Below are positions 8,407 to 17,865 of a stretch of 64,000 nucleotides of DNA, one piece after another (the stretch's first letter is position 1; each line of letters begins with the position of its first letter). Source of the stretch: Streptomyces sp. NBC_01314 (GTDB taxonomy: Bacteria; Actinomycetota; Actinomycetes; Streptomycetales; Streptomycetaceae); the NCBI RefSeq assembly GCF_041435215.1, contig NZ_CP108394.1, forward strand, positions 496,001 to 560,000, given 5' to 3'. The notes beneath the pieces were generated by a model. That model worked only from the letters and a program-made list of their open reading frames with translations. It was not told the origin of the DNA and did not search any database. The position numbers and the translations under genes were made by a program.

Positions 8407-8733
8407 GACTGGCACCTGGATGACCGGTGGGGGAACGGCGGGCTCCCCGCTCAACGCTCCCGATCGGGCCAGGGACACGGCTTCCTGGGGAAGGGCATGC
8501 TTGCGTACCCGGCGCCAGTACCTCCCTCAAGGAGGCGTGCGGCAGGAGTCCGCGCGCACAGCCACCTCGCGCCCGGCGCGCGTACGCGCGTGCCGGAGAG
8601 CGTTGCGGCCCGCCGCGATACACCCGGTTCCGGCAGTGCGCTTTCAGGTGAACGGTGACGATCAGCCGTAGCGCGGCAGCAGGAAACCCGTTGGAAAGTC
8701 CGGAGAACTGATCAGGCAGCTGGAAGGAATCCC
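8407..8733. promoter_or_regulatory. Divergent intergenic region between SDR and prenyl synthase fusion
   Basis: This 327-bp region separates two divergent genes and must hold promoters for both. An AAGGA element lies just before the GTG at 8734. I do not see a convincing operator palindrome. Confidence 0.45.
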
Positions 8734-10560
8734 GTGCCACGGCTGGGAGAAGACGCGCCGGTCGGTGCGGACGAGGGCGCCGATGTCCGGGCGGCCTACC
8801 GCGCCTGCCGAAGGATTGTGCGCGAGGCGCACTCGGCGGAGTACACGCTCCTGCAACTGATGCCACCCCAGACCCGGTCGGCGTGCTGGGCGCTGTACGC
8901 GGCCTTCCACACCGCTGACGGCCTGATCGACACCACTGAGGGGACCCCGGCCCAGCGGTCCGAGCACCTTGCCGCCTGGACGGCGGCCCTGCGCACCGAG
9001 GCGGATCACGGACGCAGCCGTGACCCGGTGCGTCGGGCACTCGTGGACACGGTTTGGCGGTGGGGTATCGACCTGGACGACCTTGCGGAGTCGCTGTCCG
9101 CCCTTGCCGCGGACGCGGACGGCACCGCCCCGGCGACGTGGCACGAATGGCGTGCACGGGTGAAGTCCCAGAACACCGGCTGGGTGGGACAGTTCCTCCG
9201 GCTCCTGGAGCGCTGCGGCGTCCGCGTTCCGGTGGATCTCGGGCAGCTCGCCGCGGTCTCCGGCCTCCTCGACGGCCTGTACCTGACCGACACCCTCGCC
9301 GACCTGGCCGACGACGTGAACCGCGGCACCCTGACCCTGCCGACGGAAGTTCTCGACCGCTTCCCCGGTGCCGGCAGTGACCTGGCGGCCCGGCATTTCA
9401 GCCCCAGTGTCCAGGCGCTGGTCACCCACCTCCTGCAACGGGCCCGTCAGAGCCTCGCTGAGGGCCATGACGAGCTGCGCCACCATCTGCACCCAGGTGC
9501 CGACATCCTGCTCCAGTCCATCGTCGCCTTGTTCCGCGCCCGCCTGGACGTGGCCGAGAAAAGCGGCCCTGCCATCCTGCAACGCCCCTGCGAGCCCGAT
9601 CGGCTGACGCGATGGCGCATCATGGCCCCCGCGCGTCTGAAGGCGTTCCTGCTGTGGCGCCTGGTCCCGCTCCATACGCCGCCGGCTGCCCGTCCCCAGG
9701 CAGGAGTGCCTCAGCAGCGCACACCCGGGTCCCATCAGCCACGGTCCGCCACGGTCACCGTGCCGGCGGTGCCCGTGCCCGCTCATCCCAGCGGGGCGTG
9801 CCCACCGGCCATCGACCCCGATCGCCTGCCCCACCATGTGGCGGTCATCATGGACGGCAACGGCCGGTGGGCGACCAGCCGCGGTGTGCCGCGCACGGCG
9901 GGCCACACGGCCGGCGTCCGTGCGCTTCGCGACATGGCCATGGGAGCACTGGAGATCGGACTGGCCCACTTGTCCCTCTACACGTTCTCCACCGAGAACT
10001 GGAACCGTTCCGCCGACGAGGTCTTTCACATTTTCCGCGTACTCGGCGACGAGCTGGAGGACGGCTGGATCCTGCGGCACGACATCCGGCTGCGCTGGAT
10101 CGGCGACGGGCAGCGAGTCCCCTGCGACCTGGCCGCCAGGATTCGCGACCAAGAGGCGGCCACCCGTCACCGCACCGGACTGACGCTCAACCTCTGTCTG
10201 GACTACGGCGGCCGCGCCGAACTCGCACGGGCGGGCAGCGCCATCGCACGCGCCGCACGAACCGGTGACCTCACCCACGGTGACATGACCGAGCGGGACT
10301 TCGCGCGTTACCTCCCCTACCCTGAAATGCCCGACGTCGACCTGCTGTGGCGCACCGGCGGCGAGCAGCGGCTGTCCAACCTCCTGCCCTGGCACGCCAG
10401 TTATGCCGAACTGCACTTCACCTCCGAGCTCTGGCCGCAGGTGGACCGCCGCGATCTCTGGCAGGTGGTCAGCGACCACACTCACCGTCACCGCCGCTAC
10501 GGCGCAGCCCCCTCGCCCGACGCGCCACCCGCCGCCCGCACCGAGACCGCGATCACATAG
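8734..10560 (+). CDS. Fusion of squalene/phytoene synthase-like domain with cis-prenyltransferase
   Basis: A 608-residue two-domain protein. Residues 1 to about 310 have the head-to-head condensing fold of squalene/phytoene synthases: first Asp-rich motif DGLID at 62-66, second DTLADLADDVNRGTLTLP at 186-203, both with intact Asp residues. After a Pro/Ala linker (about 311-360), residues 365-600 form a complete cis-prenyltransferase: catalytic MDGNGRW at 373-379, YTFSTENW, and RTGGEQRLSNLLPWHASYAE near the end. The GTG start has an AAGGA site five bases upstream. The two halves normally catalyse different condensations, so one polypeptide could elongate a Z-prenyl chain and couple two chains, or one half may be a scaffold. 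It is divergent from the SDR and convergent with the ABC exporter. Confidence 0.88.
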   Translation: MPRLGEDAPVGADEGADVRAAYRACRRIVREAHSAEYTLLQLMPPQTRSACWALYAAFHTADGLIDTTEGTPAQRSEHLAAWTAALRTEADHGRSRDPVRRALVDTVWRWGIDLDDLAESLSALAADADGTAPATWHEWRARVKSQNTGWVGQFLRLLERCGVRVPVDLGQLAAVSGLLDGLYLTDTLADLADDVNRGTLTLPTEVLDRFPGAGSDLAARHFSPSVQALVTHLLQRARQSLAEGHDELRHHLHPGADILLQSIVALFRARLDVAEKSGPAILQRPCEPDRLTRWRIMAPARLKAFLLWRLVPLHTPPAARPQAGVPQQRTPGSHQPRSATVTVPAVPVPAHPSGACPPAIDPDRLPHHVAVIMDGNGRWATSRGVPRTAGHTAGVRALRDMAMGALEIGLAHLSLYTFSTENWNRSADEVFHIFRVLGDELEDGWILRHDIRLRWIGDGQRVPCDLAARIRDQEAATRHRTGLTLNLCLDYGGRAELARAGSAIARAARTGDLTHGDMTERDFARYLPYPEMPDVDLLWRTGGEQRLSNLLPWHASYAELHFTSELWPQVDRRDLWQVVSDHTHRHRRYGAAPSPDAPPAARTETAIT

Positions 10561-10725
10561 CAAGAGACACGACGCGGCTGCGCAGGGCCTTCGCGACGCG
10601 CCGTCGCCCGTCGTCTCCCGGCCCACGCAGCGGCCCCGGAGTCCGCACCACGACTGCAGCACGCGGCATCCCGAACGAGCGGTGCATGAGGAGGCGACCG
10701 CTCCCCCGCGAGGAGACGGTGCGGA

Positions 10726-11559
10726 TCAGACCTCTGTCTCCTTCACACAGCTGCGGACCGTCTGCTCGGGCAGCCGCCGGTGAGAGTGGCCGGCCTTGAG
10801 GGACAAGGTGTTGCGTGTACGTCGCTGGAAGGCGAGGAAACCGATCAGGGCGACAGCGGTGAACCACAGGAGCTGGACGGCAAGATAGCGGGGCAGCGCG
10901 GTGTCGGAGAACCCAGCGGCGGTGCTGGCCTGCACGGCGCCGTATGAAGGCAAAAAGCGCACGACGCTGCTGTCGGACCCGGAGCTGGTGACGGGGTTCT
11001 GCAGACACACGTCGATCACACTGATCATGACGATGGTGAACATGCCCTCGACCTCCCGGCGCAACAGGGAGCCAAGAGCGACCCCGACGGCGCCATAGGT
11101 CAAGGCGGCGCAGAACAGCCCTGCAGCCAGGAGAAACGGCTGCCGCGGCGCGCACAAGTACTGCGTGACAGCGGCGGCGTAGATGGCGACGGCGCCCGAC
11201 GCCAGGACAAGAGCACTGATCTTGGCAAGGACAAGGTGGCCGCGCGAATACCCCGCCATAGCCAGACGACGGTCGAAATGACCGCCGGAGAAAGCGGCCG
11301 CGAACATCATGAACCCGATGATGAGCGTGACGGCGTTGAGAGCGCCGGTGATCTCGGTCAGCTGGTTACCGGCGGGCCTCAGAAGCTGCCCGGTGGCCCG
11401 CAGACGGAACTCGACCCGCGCACTGGGTACCGACAGGTAAGCAAGGACCGTCCACACGGGGATGTACCCGGCGACCAGCACCATGGCAAACCGGTTATGA
11501 AGGTGTCCGATCACCGTATACCGGGTGGCGGTGACCAACAGCCGGCCATGCCGCCTCAT
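10726..11559 (-). CDS. ABC transporter permease (ABC-2 type)
   Basis: A 277-residue membrane protein with about six hydrophobic segments (for example MVLVAGYIPVWTVLAYL, AVTLIIGFMMFAAAF, ISALVLASGAVAIYAAAV, FLLAAGLFCAALTYGAVGVALGSLL, YLAVQLLWFTAVALIGFLAF). The ATG overlaps the stop of the ATPase gene by four bases (ATGA), so both are translated together. With the ATPase it would form a small drug- or lipid-exporter of the ABC-2 class. Its position in the terpenoid locus suggests export of, or self-protection from, the product; that is an inference. Confidence 0.8.
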   Translation of the reverse strand: MRRHGRLLVTATRYTVIGHLHNRFAMVLVAGYIPVWTVLAYLSVPSARVEFRLRATGQLLRPAGNQLTEITGALNAVTLIIGFMMFAAAFSGGHFDRRLAMAGYSRGHLVLAKISALVLASGAVAIYAAAVTQYLCAPRQPFLLAAGLFCAALTYGAVGVALGSLLRREVEGMFTIVMISVIDVCLQNPVTSSGSDSSVVRFLPSYGAVQASTAAGFSDTALPRYLAVQLLWFTAVALIGFLAFQRRTRNTLSLKAGHSHRRLPEQTVRSCVKETEV

Positions 11560-12161
11560 GCCGACACCCTTGGCTGCTGGTGCAGCAGGCCGCCGTCCAG
11601 CCGCCACAGCTCGTCCAAGCTCTCGGTGTCGTAGGCGAGGTGGGAGACCACCAGGACGGAGCGTCCGCTCTCCCGCAGGAACGCGGCCAGGTCCCAGAAG
11701 CGTTGGTAGGTGTCCCAGTCGAAGCCCTGGTAGGGCTCGTCCAGAAGCAGCACCTGCGGGTCGTGCATCAGCGCCAGCGTGAGATTCAGTTTCTGCCGGG
11801 TGCCGCCGCTGAGGGTGCCGGCGAGCTCGTCGGCGTACTCGTGAAAGTGGAGCCTCTCCATCACTTCCTCGGCCCTGCGCAGATCCTTGAGGCCATAGGC
11901 AGTCTCGAAGAACCGCAGGTGCTGACGGACTGTGAGGGCATCGTTGAGGACGGCTGCCTGGGGGCAGTACCCGAACCTGCCGCTGTGGCGGATCGTGCCC
12001 CTCACGGGCCGCAGCTCTCCTGAGAGAATCTTCAACAGGGTGGTCTTGCCCGCCCCGTTCTCCCCGACGATGCCGGCCAGCACACCAGAACGCAGCTGCA
12101 GACTCACACCGCGCAGCACCACCCGCCGACGGTAGGCGTGGTGCACACCGCAGACTTCCAT
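11556..12161 (-). CDS. ABC transporter ATP-binding protein
   Basis: A short 201-residue ATPase. Walker A is GENGAGKT, the signature is LSGGTRQK, Walker B is VLLLDEPYQGFD, and the switch His is in VVSHLAYD. The ATG at 12161 follows a GAAGGGG ribosome site; a GTG one codon upstream is possible. It is coupled to the permease gene. The first gene of this two-gene exporter faces a stretch holding a permease fragment on the opposite strand. Confidence 0.88.
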   Translation of the reverse strand: MEVCGVHHAYRRRVVLRGVSLQLRSGVLAGIVGENGAGKTTLLKILSGELRPVRGTIRHSGRFGYCPQAAVLNDALTVRQHLRFFETAYGLKDLRRAEEVMERLHFHEYADELAGTLSGGTRQKLNLTLALMHDPQVLLLDEPYQGFDWDTYQRFWDLAAFLRESGRSVLVVSHLAYDTESLDELWRLDGGLLHQQPRVSA

Positions 12162-12389
12162 CACAGCCCCTTCGAACCTCTAGCCGATCTTCATGCCTAA
12201 CGACCTTCCTGGAGGCGGGGTACGGCATCGGTGAGAGGTCAGCGGCGAGCATCCGCGCCTCACCGGCGCCCGGTCGGGGCAGACCGGACCGACAATGCAC
12301 GCGCTTATGCCGACGCCGAGGCCGATGAGCCCGTACGTGACGATGGGGGGAGCAGGCGACCTGGCGCTCCTGCCTCGCGTTGGCGGGGT

Positions 12390-12599
12390 GCGCCGCTCCT
12401 GATGGCAGCCGCGGTCGCCGTCTGCGCCACCGCGTGTATGAACCTGTTCTGGCGGACTGTTCAGCCCGCCGTGTTCGCCGCTGGGATGTTCACCGGCACC
12501 CTGATCTACGGCCGCATCGGCATCGTGTCAGCGGCCGTGGTGCGCAGCGAGCTGACCGGAGAGTTCCTGACCATCCTGATTCGAAAACCGCTCCGGTGT
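12390..12599 (+). pseudogene. ABC permease fragment, paralogue of the permease at 10726-11559
   Basis: The plus-strand translation VQPAVFAAGMFTGTLIYG followed by RIGIVSAAVVRSELTGEFLTILI lines up with the QPFLLAAGLFCAALTYG and GVALGSLLRREVEGMFTIVMI region of the intact permease. Only this part of the membrane domain remains, with no plausible start and an unrelated tail. It is on the opposite strand to the intact gene and shows that a second permease once lay here, by duplication or inversion. Confidence 0.5.
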
Positions 12600-12709
12600 C
12601 CTGAAAGCTGGGCTCGCAGCATCCACGTGACCAGCCCTGTCCGGCCTCGTTGAGGGAGGGGGTGCTCATCCATCCACGCCGGAAAGATCGTCATGGCAGG
12701 AGCTTCGGG

Positions 12710-14044
12710 ATGACCAAGCGGTCCGCAGAAGCGGCAAAAGACGGAATGACGGCGGAGGCGACAAACGTGACAGGGAGCTGCAGCTTCCTCGCCCCCACCC
12801 CCGCCGATCTCATCCTGCGGGACGTCGAACGGCACGCAGAGCACCCGGACGCGCTGTCCAACACCGGAGTGATGCTGCACCTGACCGGTGCCGTGCCCGA
12901 CCTGGCCGAGCTGCGCCAGCACGTCGCCGCGCGGCTGGCAGACCTTCCCTGTCTGACGCACGTCCTGGACAGGAGCGGGCCGACGCCACGATGGAAGTCC
13001 GCCGCCCCGGAAATGGACCACCACGTCAAGGCACGGCACGTCGACGCGGGACCGGAACCTCTCGACGCCGCAATGCGGCGCCTCCTACGGGAACCTTGGC
13101 CCGAAGCAGTTCCCACCTGGCGTCTGATCCTGCTCCACGGGCATGTCCCCGACGGATTCGTCCTGTTGTACCTCACCCATCACGCACTGCAGGACGGCGG
13201 CAGCATCCTCGCGGTGCTCGAGGCCCTGTTCGGGCCGCCGATGGGCTCCGAGCAGTCCACAGCGGTGGCGCGAGGAGTCCCCCATGCACACCGGCTTCGG
13301 CCGGGCCAGGTCCTGCGAAGCACCATGATGCTGCTGCGGCGCGCCGGCAAACACCACCGGTGGAGTTCACCGGCACACCCGCTGTCCAGTCGCCGCCACC
13401 TCATGTTGACCCACGCACCCGCGGCGTGGCTGCGGACAACGGCACGCGCCGGCGACGCCAGTACCAACGACGTCAACCTCACGGCCCTAGCCGACGCGGT
13501 CGCGGAGTGGGCGCGAGCCGCATGGCCCCGCGCTGCCGACCTCCCCATCCCCGTCATGGTCCCCATCAACCTCCGCACAGCCGAAGAAGTGACGGCCCCC
13601 GGCAATCGCCTGTTCCTGGCCCGCATCGACCTCCCAGGCGGCACCATGCCACCCCTCCAACGACTGGCACACACACGCACGCTCACCCACCAACTGAAGT
13701 CGACGGAGCACAAGGCAGTACTCCGCGCGATGCTCACTCGGCTCCCGATGTGGCCGTTTCAGCGTCTGGTGGCACTGATGACCGCCCCTGGCCGGCTCAC
13801 GCTCGGCGCCTCCTACGTCGTCGTGCGTCACCGCCTGCGCTACGGCGACGCGGAGGTGAACCGCCTCGATCCCTTGGTCGTTTGCCCGCCAGGCGCGCCC
13901 ATGACGGTTGCCGTGCTCGTCTACGGAAACGAGGCGAGTGCGTGTTTCCGCATCGACGAAGCTCTCCCAGGAGCAGAAAGCCTCCCCGCACGCTGGCTGC
14001 AGGCCCTCGAAGACATGGCCACCGCGGCCCAGCCGGCGGACTGA
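12710..14044 (+). CDS. Wax ester synthase/diacylglycerol acyltransferase-like (WS/DGAT) acyltransferase
   Basis: A 444-residue protein starting at an ATG with an AGGAG site seven bases upstream. The catalytic motif HHxxxDG is HHALQDG at 157-163, within a condensation-like N-terminal domain. The C-terminal half carries MVPINLRTAEE and GNRLFLARIDLPGG, which fit the second WS/DGAT domain with the PLW/ND-type core. The family transfers an acyl group from acyl-CoA to an alcohol. In this setting the acceptor may be a terpenoid or prenyl alcohol made by the neighbouring genes, rather than a storage lipid; the sequence does not decide this. Confidence 0.78.
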   Translation: MTKRSAEAAKDGMTAEATNVTGSCSFLAPTPADLILRDVERHAEHPDALSNTGVMLHLTGAVPDLAELRQHVAARLADLPCLTHVLDRSGPTPRWKSAAPEMDHHVKARHVDAGPEPLDAAMRRLLREPWPEAVPTWRLILLHGHVPDGFVLLYLTHHALQDGGSILAVLEALFGPPMGSEQSTAVARGVPHAHRLRPGQVLRSTMMLLRRAGKHHRWSSPAHPLSSRRHLMLTHAPAAWLRTTARAGDASTNDVNLTALADAVAEWARAAWPRAADLPIPVMVPINLRTAEEVTAPGNRLFLARIDLPGGTMPPLQRLAHTRTLTHQLKSTEHKAVLRAMLTRLPMWPFQRLVALMTAPGRLTLGASYVVVRHRLRYGDAEVNRLDPLVVCPPGAPMTVAVLVYGNEASACFRIDEALPGAESLPARWLQALEDMATAAQPAD

Positions 14045-14656
14045 CGCTCCGGCCTCTGCCGTACGGGAGATGGTCCACGGCGCGCAGCACATCATCTGGC
14101 GCCGCATCCACGCACGGCATCCTCCCGGTCCCTGACCCCGAACCTGGCCTTCGAACGGTTCAGCTGTCCAGAGTCAGCCTCCAGTTGGTCCCGGACCGGC
14201 CGATGTCCCGGTCGAGAAGCGCGGTCAGGGTCGTGCCGCCACGGTCGGGCGCTCGAAGCTGATGTACAGAGCTGGTGTTGATGTCCGCTAGTGGTGCCAT
14301 CGGTGCTGCGACTGCTGGAGACGCGGGGGAAGAAATTCCGCGAGGAGGTCGCGCGGCTGCGCAAGGAGGCCGAGCGGGTGCAGGCGGCGCCGGCCGCGGC
14401 GGAGAGCGCGCTGGCGCGGTGGGCCGGGACGTGGGCGACGGAGGCCCGAGGTGCTGGCCGGGACTCCCGCGCCGGCCACCAAAGATCGACAAGCAGCCTT
14501 ACTGGGAAGGCGCGTATCGGGCGTGAGACCCCGGCGTCGTGGACCGGCCCTCGACTGCCGCCTAGCGAAGTTCGCCGTCCCACTGCGCGTCCACGTCCGC
14601 AGGGCCCTATGCTCTTGGGGACCGACGGTAAAGACGAGCTGGGAGGGGCATGCCTG
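14045..14656. other. Gap with a coiled-coil-like remnant
   Basis: No complete gene is seen. From about 14291 to 14410 the plus strand encodes VLRLLETRGKKFREEVARL and KEAERVQAAPAAAESALARW, a charged heptad-like stretch typical of small coiled-coil proteins found near actinobacterial insertion sequences; it then runs into unrelated sequence. I could not assign the family. The right end contains the GGAGGGG ribosome site of the methyltransferase gene. Confidence 0.4.
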
Positions 14657-15427
14657 GTGAGTCCAGCAGGGCGGGGAACGTCAGTGTTGAAGTCGGGGGT
14701 CAAGCGGCTCATGGGACGTGCGGGATTCGACATCGTGCGTGCCAACAACAACCGAGGTGGAGTGGACGACTTCATCCCGTTCGAGGCAACGATGCAGGCT
14801 GCACGGGCGGCCGGTCTGTCGGTCGGTGACTACATCGACGAGGTCATGAACGGGACGCCTGGCGCCACCCAGTTCACCATCGATGAACTACGCGCTCTCG
14901 GCGTCTTCGCTGCCAACCCGGACACGGTGCTGGAGATCGGGCCCGGGTCCGGACGGTACCTGGAGAAGACGCTGAAGGAGTGTTCACCAGGCCGCTACGA
15001 GATCTACGAGACGGCGGCGCCATGGTCCGACTACCTAGTGGACACATTCGGCGTGGTCGCCCAACCGACCGCAGGATGCAGTCTCGCCTCGACACCCGAT
15101 GGCAGCATCGACCTCCTTCAGGCCCACAAGGTCTTCAACACCGTGACCTTCCTCTACGCCTCCCGCTACTTCTTCGAGATGGCACGTGTCATGCGACCTG
15201 GTGGCCGGATCGTCTTCGACGTAATGACAGAGACCTGCCTGGACCCGGCCACGGTGCGTGCCTGGGCGACGCAGGGTGGTGCGGGACACGGTTCCTACCC
15301 AGCCGCCATGCCTCGCCGGACATGCGTGGACCTCTTCGCGACCCTCGGTTGCAGCCTGGAGGGCAGCTTCCTGGCCCCCATGGGCGTCGCCTCCACTGAG
15401 GTGCTTGTCTTCGGAAAGAGGGCTTGA
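14657..15427 (+). CDS. SAM-dependent methyltransferase
   Basis: About 256 residues from a GTG preceded by GGAGGGG. The SAM-binding motif I is VLEIGPGSGRYLEK, and later elements are GSIDLLQAHKVFNTV and the MARVMRPGGRIVFDVM strand, all in standard class I order. The N-terminal segment VKRLMGRAGFDIVRANN resembles the lead-in of methyltransferases acting on sugars or lipids. The start is uncertain. The IS1182-like element begins six bases after its stop. It may belong to the terpenoid locus, but no overlap or shared strand with other cluster genes proves this. Confidence 0.75.
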   Translation: MSPAGRGTSVLKSGVKRLMGRAGFDIVRANNNRGGVDDFIPFEATMQAARAAGLSVGDYIDEVMNGTPGATQFTIDELRALGVFAANPDTVLEIGPGSGRYLEKTLKECSPGRYEIYETAAPWSDYLVDTFGVVAQPTAGCSLASTPDGSIDLLQAHKVFNTVTFLYASRYFFEMARVMRPGGRIVFDVMTETCLDPATVRAWATQGGAGHGSYPAAMPRRTCVDLFATLGCSLEGSFLAPMGVASTEVLVFGKRA

Positions 15428-15433
15428 CCCTTG

Positions 15434-17200
15434 GCTTGACTCTGTCGGGGATCTTGGAGTTTCCCGGTGCGGCAGCATGGTCAACGGGCATGCTCGGGTG
15501 GTTCCGATGGCCGATGCAGCTGTTGAGATGCCCGTTGTCCCTCCGTCCACGTTCCGGTGAGCAGGTCCCGCCTCTGACTGCGCAGCTCACGCGGGCGAGC
15601 AACCCGGGTGGCACGACGGCGATATGAGTGAGAGACCGCCTCAACGGGCTGTGGCACGACGAGGACTTCGCCGACTGGTACCCGCGTGACGGGCGTCCAG
15701 GTCTCTCGCCTGCGCAACTGGCTACCGTCTGTGTGCTGCAGTTCCTGCTCGGTCTGTCGGACCGGCAGGCCGCTGAGGCGGTCCGCTGCCGTATCGACTT
15801 CAAGTACGCGATGGCCATGGAGCTGGATGACCCCGGGTTCCACCACAGCGTGCTGGCCGATTTCCGCGATCGTCTCGCCGAAGGCGACCGTGCTGACCGC
15901 CTCCTCGACCTCGCGCTGGCCCGCCTCAAGGAGGCCGGCCTGGTGCACGAGCGCACAACCCAGCGCACCGACTCCACCCATGTCCTGGCCGCGGTGCGTG
16001 ACCCGACCCGCCTGGAGCTGATCACCGAGGCGGTCCGCGCCGCACCGGAAGAAGTCGCCGGCACCTCCCCTCACCTGCTGGACGAGCTGGTCGATGAGGA
16101 CTGGGGGCGCCGCTGCGGCCGACCGGTCCGCCTGGGCAAGAACCCCACCAAGCCCAGGACCAGGATCCTTGCCACCGGAAACGACGCCGTCCGGCTCCTG
16201 GAATACCTCTACCGGCACGGAGCAGACTGCACATCCGGCCCTCGTATCCAGGCCCTGCGCCAGATCATGGTGCAGAACTACCACCGTGACGCCGCAGGAC
16301 ACCTGCGCCGGCGCACCGCCGAGAAGGAAGGCGGGCCCGGGCTGCCGCCCTCGTCCCGGGCGGTCGTCTCTCCCTACGACACCTCGGCCCGCTACGCACG
16401 GCACGGACACATCATCAGCTGGAAGGGGTTCTCCGCTCACCTGACCGAGACCTGTGCTCCCGACGGCCCCAACGTGATCACGGACGTGGCCAACACCGCG
16501 GCCCCCACCCACGACAGCCAGGTCCTGCCCGGCATCCACACCCGCCTGTCACGCCGCGGACTGCTGCCCGCCGAGCACCTGGTCGACGCCGGCTGCACCT
16601 CCCTGCCCCACCTGGAACAAGCCAGCCTTGAACACCAGGTCACCGTCTCCGGACCACTGCGGAGCAACCCCACCCGGCAACACCGCCGGGACGAGGGCTT
16701 CGCCCGGGACGACTTCCACATCGACTACGACCGCCAGCAGGTCACCTGCCCCCAGGGCCAGGTCAGCCAGGGCTGGCACGGCCCGCACCCAGTGCACCAC
16801 CTCCCGCGAAAGCACCCGCACCGTGGGCTTTCCCCCACGAGAACTCCGCGACCTGCAACTTCGCGTCCGCGCCGAGCAACAGACACCCGAGTGGAAGACC
16901 TGCTACGCGGTCCGCTCCGGAGTGGAGGGCACGGTCAACGAGTTCGCCCACGGATACGGCATGCGGCGCTGCCGCTACCGCTACCGCGGACAGGGAAAGG
17001 CCCACATCCAGCACGTCCTGACGGCCATCGCCGTCAACATCGAGCGCCTCAGCGGACTGCCTCCAACCGAACAAGCCCCACGCCCCGCCGACCGACTGCC
17101 TTCCAGAGCTACCTCGACCAGCGCGAGATACCCCGGCCGAAGTCCTGGCGAACCCTGGGCAGCTGACCTCGACGGCCCAAGATCCCCGACAGAGTCAAGC
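15434..17200 (+). mobile_element. IS1182-family insertion sequence, decayed
   Basis: The element is bounded by perfect 24-bp inverted repeats: 15434-15457 begins GCTTGACTCTGTCGG, and the exact complement is at 17177-17200. It holds one transposase gene, now broken. I see no target-site duplication: the flanks read CCTTG on the left and TAGTG on the right. The left end lies six bases after the methyltransferase stop codon. Confidence 0.85.
15507..17166 (+). pseudogene. IS1182-family transposase, multiply disrupted
   Basis: The protein can be pieced together: MADAAVEMPVVPPSTFR, a frameshift near 15558, PLTAQLTRASNPGGTTAI, an in-frame TGA at 15625-15627 where Trp is expected, then the long body [19 protein letters not shown] to about 16780, a shift to another frame ([21 protein letters not shown]... 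to [21 protein letters not shown]), and a return to the first frame for the C-terminus [15 protein letters not shown]. The DDE-type core with the TQRTDSTHV segment and the C-terminal SGVEGT(V)xEF region identify the IS1182 group. With at least three lesions it should be inactive. Confidence 0.85.
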
Positions 17201-17215
17201 TAGTGCGCCCGGGCC

Positions 17216-17863
17216 TCAGGAGTGCGCAAGGAGTCCGCGTTCCAGGGCGACGACGACGGCGCGAGTGCGGTCGCTGACGTCGAGTTTCGCGAAGACCCGC
17301 AGCAGATGCGTCTTCACCGTGGCCTCCCCGATGACCAGGCGGCGGCCGATCTCGGCGTTGGACAGGCCGTCGGCGACGGCGTGCAGCACGTCCCGCTCGC
17401 GGGCGGTGAGCGCGACCGGCTCGGGGCGGCGCATCCGGGCCACCAGGCGCTCCGCGACCTTGGGCGCGAGGACCGTCTCACCGCGCGCCGCCGAGCGGAT
17501 GGCGTCGGCGAGCTGCTCGCGGGTGGTGTCCTTGAGGAGGTAGCCGATGGCGCCGGCCTCCACGGCTCGTTCGATCTCGACGTCTGTGTCGTACGTGGTG
17601 AGGATCAGCACCCGGGTGGCCACCGGCAGGGCGACGATCTCGGTGGTGGCGGCCACGCCGTCGAGTACCGGCATGCGCAGGTCGAGGAGGGCCACATCGG
17701 GGGCGAGCCGCTCGACGAGGTCGACGCCCTCGCGGCCGTCGCTCCCTTCGCCGACGATCTCTATCGTGGGCTCGTCGGCCAGCAGGGCGATGACTCCGGC
17801 GCGCATCACGGCGTGGTCGTCGACCACGACCACGCGGATCCGGTCGTACGCGGTGTCGGTCAT
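17216..17863 (-). CDS. NarL/LuxR-family response regulator
   Basis: A 215-residue regulator. The receiver domain (8-122) has the acidic pair D15/D16, the phosphoacceptor D61 in LLDLRMP, and the conserved TTYD and LLKDT with its Lys. The C-terminal DNA-binding domain (about 148-210) is LuxR type: LTARERDVLHAVADGLSNAEIGRRL then TVKTHLLRVFAKLDVSDRT. It starts two bases after the kinase stop, so the pair is co-translated. It probably controls the adjacent MMPL transporter, which is the common arrangement. Confidence 0.92.
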   Translation of the reverse strand: MTDTAYDRIRVVVVDDHAVMRAGVIALLADEPTIEIVGEGSDGREGVDLVERLAPDVALLDLRMPVLDGVAATTEIVALPVATRVLILTTYDTDVEIERAVEAGAIGYLLKDTTREQLADAIRSAARGETVLAPKVAERLVARMRRPEPVALTARERDVLHAVADGLSNAEIGRRLVIGEATVKTHLLRVFAKLDVSDRTRAVVVALERGLLAHS

Positions 17864-17865
17864 GG

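Noticed and set aside
8662..10662. A 666-residue minus-strand frame opposite the prenyl synthase fusion
   Set aside because: No motif, Gly/Val-rich shadow composition. The plus-strand product has four diagnostic catalytic motifs.
15580..15640. Treating the GTG at 15628 as the real start of the IS1182 transposase
   Set aside because: Upstream sequence RASNPGGTTAI is the conserved N-terminal part in frame across a TGA, so the GTG is just the first start after a nonsense mutation.
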